The notes beneath the pieces were generated by a model. It ran no database searches. It saw only the letters and a list, made by a program, of their open reading frames with translations, and was not told the DNA's origin. Shown here piece after piece: positions 6,708 to 8,989 of a stretch of 8,989 nt of DNA (its first letter is position 1; every line of letters starts with the position of its first letter). This DNA is from an uncultured Eubacteriales bacterium (GTDB lineage: Bacteria > Bacillota > Clostridia > Oscillospirales > Oscillospiraceae). Both the position numbers and the translations under genes were made by a program. The stretch is taken from the NCBI GenBank assembly GCA_902475455.1, contig CABRZO010000098.1, positions 1 to 8,989 on the forward strand, given 5' to 3'.

Positions 6708-7394
6708 TTAAAATCCCCACTTGTAACCATATCCCCATACGGTGGTGATATAAGTGGGGCTGGTGGGGTCATCCTCCACCTTAATCCGCAGACGCCGGAT
6801 ATTGACATCCACGATCTTGACCTCGCCATAATAGTCCCGGCCCCAGACCGCCTCCAGAATTTCCTCCCGGGAGAGGGCCTTGCCGGGGTTGTCCATAAAC
6901 AGCTTCATGACGCTGTACTCCACCTGGGTCAACTTAATGCGCACCCCATTTTTCTCCAGGGTGCGGTTGCGGGTGTTCAGCAGGAAGGGCGGCTGGGAAA
7001 TCTCCCCGGTCTCCGCCTGGCTGTCCCCGCCGGAACGCCGGTACAGGGCGTCCACCCGGGCGGTGAGTTCCGCCGGAGAGAAGGGCTTGGTGACATAGTC
7101 ATCGGCGCCGGTCATCAGGCCGGTGACCTTGTCCATCTCCTGGGATCTGGCAGTTAACATAATGATTCCAATTTTGGAGTTATTGCCCCGAATGCGCCGG
7201 CACACCTCAAACCCGTCAATGCCGGGCAGCATCACGTCCAGCAGCGCCACCTTCACATCCGGGTTGCGCTTGAGCTTCTCCAGGGCTTCTTCTCCGCTGG
7301 AGGCCTCGATGGTATCATATCCCGCCCGCTTCAGGTTGATGACCACGAAGCTGCGGATGTTGTCTTCGTCTTCCAAAACCAAAACTTTGCGCAT
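6708..7394 (-). CDS. OmpR/PhoB-family response regulator
   Basis: DNA-binding transcription regulator activated by phosphorylation. The 228-residue protein has a receiver domain at about 1-120 with acidic pocket E8/D9, phospho-acceptor D53 (LLDVMLPG), switch residue T81 (MLTAR) and K103 (VTKPFSP). A short linker (about 121-134) leads to a winged-helix effector domain at about 135-228, with the recognition region VDVNIRRLRIKVE at 195-207 and the terminal wing TTVWGYGYKW. The ATG is preceded by AGGGGG with seven bases of spacing. It starts 12 bases after the lipoprotein gene and lies 40 bases ahead of the histidine kinase, so the three very likely form one operon. Its DNA targets are not evident; autoregulation of the lipoprotein promoter is common for such systems but not shown here. 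Confidence 0.95.
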   Translation of the reverse strand: MRKVLVLEDEDNIRSFVVINLKRAGYDTIEASSGEEALEKLKRNPDVKVALLDVMLPGIDGFEVCRRIRGNNSKIGIIMLTARSQEMDKVTGLMTGADDYVTKPFSPAELTARVDALYRRSGGDSQAETGEISQPPFLLNTRNRTLEKNGVRIKLTQVEYSVMKLFMDNPGKALSREEILEAVWGRDYYGEVKIVDVNIRRLRIKVEDDPTSPTYITTVWGYGYKWGF

Positions 7395-7406
7395 GGTATT
7401 TCCCCC

Positions 7407-8786
7407 TTAATCTGTGGACCAATCCGTGAAAATCAGTTTGAAGCGCTCCACCAGCGATCCACTGTTCAGGCCGCACTCCCAGTCACTGTCCAGGAACTCC
7501 GCGGAATAGGTGGCGTCTCCATCCTCCGTCAGCAGGAAGCGCTCTCCCATGGTGGCGCGGCTCTCCCGGTTAGACCCGGTATTTTTATAGATGGCCAGGA
7601 AAGGCTGCGGTTCCTCCGTCAGGCTTTCCTGATGGTAGAAGGTGATGCTGCGTTCCACCGTGGCGCCCACATTGGTGTCGCTGCGGCTGAGGATCAAGCC
7701 GTTCATGTATCCGTCCTGCCGACCGGTGAACCAGGACTCCGGCAGGCTGAGGTACCAGCCGTCCGCCGTGTTGTGGTAGGTATATCCCACAGTCTGGGAG
7801 CTGCCCTCCACGGTAAACTGAATCCAGTTGATCACATAGGCGGAATCTGACCCCTCCACCATGGTACTGGAGCGCAGCGGAATGGCAATGGGGAGCTCCA
7901 GCACATTGTCGCTGTTGATATCCTTGGGGTCGGTCAGATCCAGATGGATGGTATCGCTGTTGCCGGTGGTGCTGTCCATGGTAATGTTGACCAGCTTCTT
8001 GTCCACCACGCTCAGCACATCCGTCACCAGGCTGGAGGTGTTGTTGCGCTGATAGCTGCTGACATACAAAGCCGGATAGCTGCCCACCAGATAGTTGTAC
8101 CGCACCGACTCCAGGCTCTCTGCCGTGGCGGACAGGGATACGGTGTTGATGCTCATCATGGTGTCTTCGGACCAGTCATAATAGGTGGCGGTATTGCCCC
8201 CCTCCTCGGCGGAGTTAAGCTGGATGGAGATGATCTCCTCCTGATTGTCCTGGTCCAGATCTCTGACCTCATATTTGGTATAGCTGGGGGCGGTCATCAG
8301 TTCCGTCACATTGCCGTTTTCAATGGAGTAGGCGGACAGAGCGTACACCGTGCTGGAAATGCGCCACCCCACCACGATCTCCTCGGTGGGGGTGGCGTTG
8401 AGCTGGCAATAGACCACAGAGTTGACCATGTCCCCGTCGCCCTCAATCATACAGGAGAGGGTATAGCCCTCCTCCCCGTTGGAGGTCAGAATGCAGATTT
8501 TCAAAGGCCGCTCCTTGCCGGAGCTGTCCCGCAGAATGGCGATGGCCTCATCTACCCCGTCGCCGTTCAAATCTCTCAGCTGAACGGACTGGGTATTGGA
8601 ACCGGAGATGGGCGGAGAATACTCGTAGCCTTTATCCAGCAGCTGCTCCAAACTGTCCTGAAGGCTTTCATATTGGGTGGATGGCTTGGGCAGGGTGTAA
8701 AGGTCCTCCGGCGAGGTCAGTCCGCATCCGGACAGCACCAGGGCACTCAACGCCGCCAGCAGCGCCACCAGCACGCCTTTTTTCAC
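7407..8786 (-). CDS. Lipoprotein with FG-GAP/VCBS-like DxDxDG repeats
   Basis: Predicted membrane-anchored, extracytoplasmic lipoprotein of unknown function, 459 residues. The N-terminus has MKK, a hydrophobic stretch and the lipobox LSGC with the lipidated cysteine at 21. Three calcium-loop-like segments, DLNGDGVDE (72-80), DLDQDNQEE (176-184) and DINSDNVLE (289-297), are spaced about 104-113 residues apart, with beta-rich sequence between. This resembles FG-GAP/VCBS-type beta-propeller blades, and the second and third loops are degenerate. I chose the GTG at 8786 because AGGAGGTG lies six bases upstream and the product then begins with a standard signal peptide. An in-frame GTG at 8807 would put that binding site inside the gene. 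It is followed after 12 bases by the response regulator, so a role in sensing or being controlled by this two-component system is likely (inference). Confidence 0.85.
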   Translation of the reverse strand: MKKGVLVALLAALSALVLSGCGLTSPEDLYTLPKPSTQYESLQDSLEQLLDKGYEYSPPISGSNTQSVQLRDLNGDGVDEAIAILRDSSGKERPLKICILTSNGEEGYTLSCMIEGDGDMVNSVVYCQLNATPTEEIVVGWRISSTVYALSAYSIENGNVTELMTAPSYTKYEVRDLDQDNQEEIISIQLNSAEEGGNTATYYDWSEDTMMSINTVSLSATAESLESVRYNYLVGSYPALYVSSYQRNNTSSLVTDVLSVVDKKLVNITMDSTTGNSDTIHLDLTDPKDINSDNVLELPIAIPLRSSTMVEGSDSAYVINWIQFTVEGSSQTVGYTYHNTADGWYLSLPESWFTGRQDGYMNGLILSRSDTNVGATVERSITFYHQESLTEEPQPFLAIYKNTGSNRESRATMGERFLLTEDGDATYSAEFLDSDWECGLNSGSLVERFKLIFTDWSTD

Positions 8787-8822
8787 TCGTTCCACCTCCT
8801 GGCACACAAAATTCCAGAGTGT

Positions 8823-8851
8823 ATTATATCACAGGGTTCTGAAAATGAATA
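8823..8851 (-). promoter_or_regulatory. Candidate extended -10 promoter of the lipoprotein-regulator-kinase operon
   Basis: The minus strand has a perfect TATAAT (8823-8828) preceded by TGA, giving the extended -10 form TGN-TATAAT. With 17 bases of spacing the -35 is TATTCA (8846-8851), only 3 of 6 to consensus, which is typical of extended -10 or activator-dependent promoters. The predicted start near 8816 gives a leader of about 30 bases to the GTG at 8786. Confidence 0.6.
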
Positions 8852-8896
8852 GACCAAAATCCTCGGATAGATGTATATTTTGTATGGAAATACCTA

Positions 8897-8925
8897 TTGC
8901 CAATCCGTTTAACATCCTGTATAAT
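8897..8925 (+). promoter_or_regulatory. Promoter of the tRNA-Leu gene
   Basis: TTGCCA (8897-8902) and TATAAT (8920-8925) are separated by 17 bases, close to a full sigma-A consensus. The predicted start lies just a few bases before the mature tRNA 5' end at 8939. It is divergent from the lipoprotein promoter; the two -10 elements are about 90 bases apart. Confidence 0.75.
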
Positions 8926-8938
8926 AGCTTCGTTATAT

Positions 8939-8989
8939 GCCGGTGTGATGGAATTGGTAGACGTAGTGGACTCAAAATCCACCGCCAGC
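8939..8989 (+). tRNA. tRNA-Leu(CAA), 3' part cut by window edge
   Basis: The first 51 bases of a class II tRNA are present. The acceptor 5' strand is GCCGGTG, followed by T8 and the D-arm with stem ATG/CGT and loop containing AATTGGTAGA. The anticodon stem GTGGA/TCCAC encloses the loop CTCAAAA, giving anticodon CAA, which reads leucine codon UUG. The long variable arm begins with CGCC at the edge. The T-arm and acceptor 3' strand lie outside the window. Confidence 0.93.

Noticed and set aside
8787..8807. Upstream GTG at 8807 as the lipoprotein start
   Set aside because: It would place the strong AGGAGGTG ribosome binding site inside the coding region and add seven charged residues before the signal peptide. 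The GTG at 8786 fits better.
8855..8882. CAAAAT/ATTTTG inverted repeat in the divergent promoter region
   Set aside because: The arms are short and AT-rich with a 16-base spacer, easily due to chance in this AT-rich gap. No direct repeat typical of PhoB-type binding was convincing.

Overview
The window reads as a chromosomal segment of a fairly high-G+C, anaerobic Gram-positive bacterium of the Clostridia, most like the Oscillospiraceae (Flavonifractor/Lawsonibacter-type gut bacteria). That is inferred from protein sequence character (a DUF1385/YqhQ protein next to PrmC, Firmicute-style RecA and RecX, a PhoB-type two-component pair with an FG-GAP-like lipoprotein), strong Shine-Dalgarno sites, and use of TTG and GTG starts. 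There are no mobile elements, CRISPR arrays or long non-coding stretches. The longest gene-free gap is about 150 bases.

All eight protein genes lie on the minus strand, so transcription runs from high to low coordinates. First comes an envelope-signalling block: a lipoprotein (7407-8786), an OmpR/PhoB-type response regulator (6708-7394) and a membrane sensor histidine kinase (5165-6667). Its gaps are 12 and 40 bases, and it sits behind an extended -10 promoter. A 59-base gap with its own candidate promoter then leads to a DUF1385 membrane protein (4122-5105) and the release-factor methyltransferase prmC (3211-4068). After a 114-base gap with another candidate promoter come recA (1966-3096), recX (1334-1966) and rimO (from 1337 to the left edge, missing only its last few residues). 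recA/recX overlap by 1 base and recX/rimO by 4 bases, so these three are almost certainly cotranscribed and translationally coupled. At the right edge a tRNA-Leu(CAA) gene starts on the plus strand, divergent from the lipoprotein gene, with a near-consensus promoter.

The main point of interest is a 14-base sequence at 5130-5143, CGAACGGATGTTTG on the minus strand. It matches the Gram-positive LexA (DinR) SOS-box consensus and lies exactly in the spacer between the -35 and -10 elements in front of the DUF1385 gene. The recA-proximal gap contains no such box, and no terminator is visible between DUF1385 and recA. A testable model is therefore that DNA-damage control of recA-recX, and of the translation-modifying enzymes PrmC and RimO with them, comes from the promoter about 2 kb upstream of recA. 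The recA-proximal gap instead contains a perfect 8-bp GC-rich hairpin just before the recA ribosome binding site and a second perfect 6-bp dyad over the weak -35 region. Both could be extra control points.
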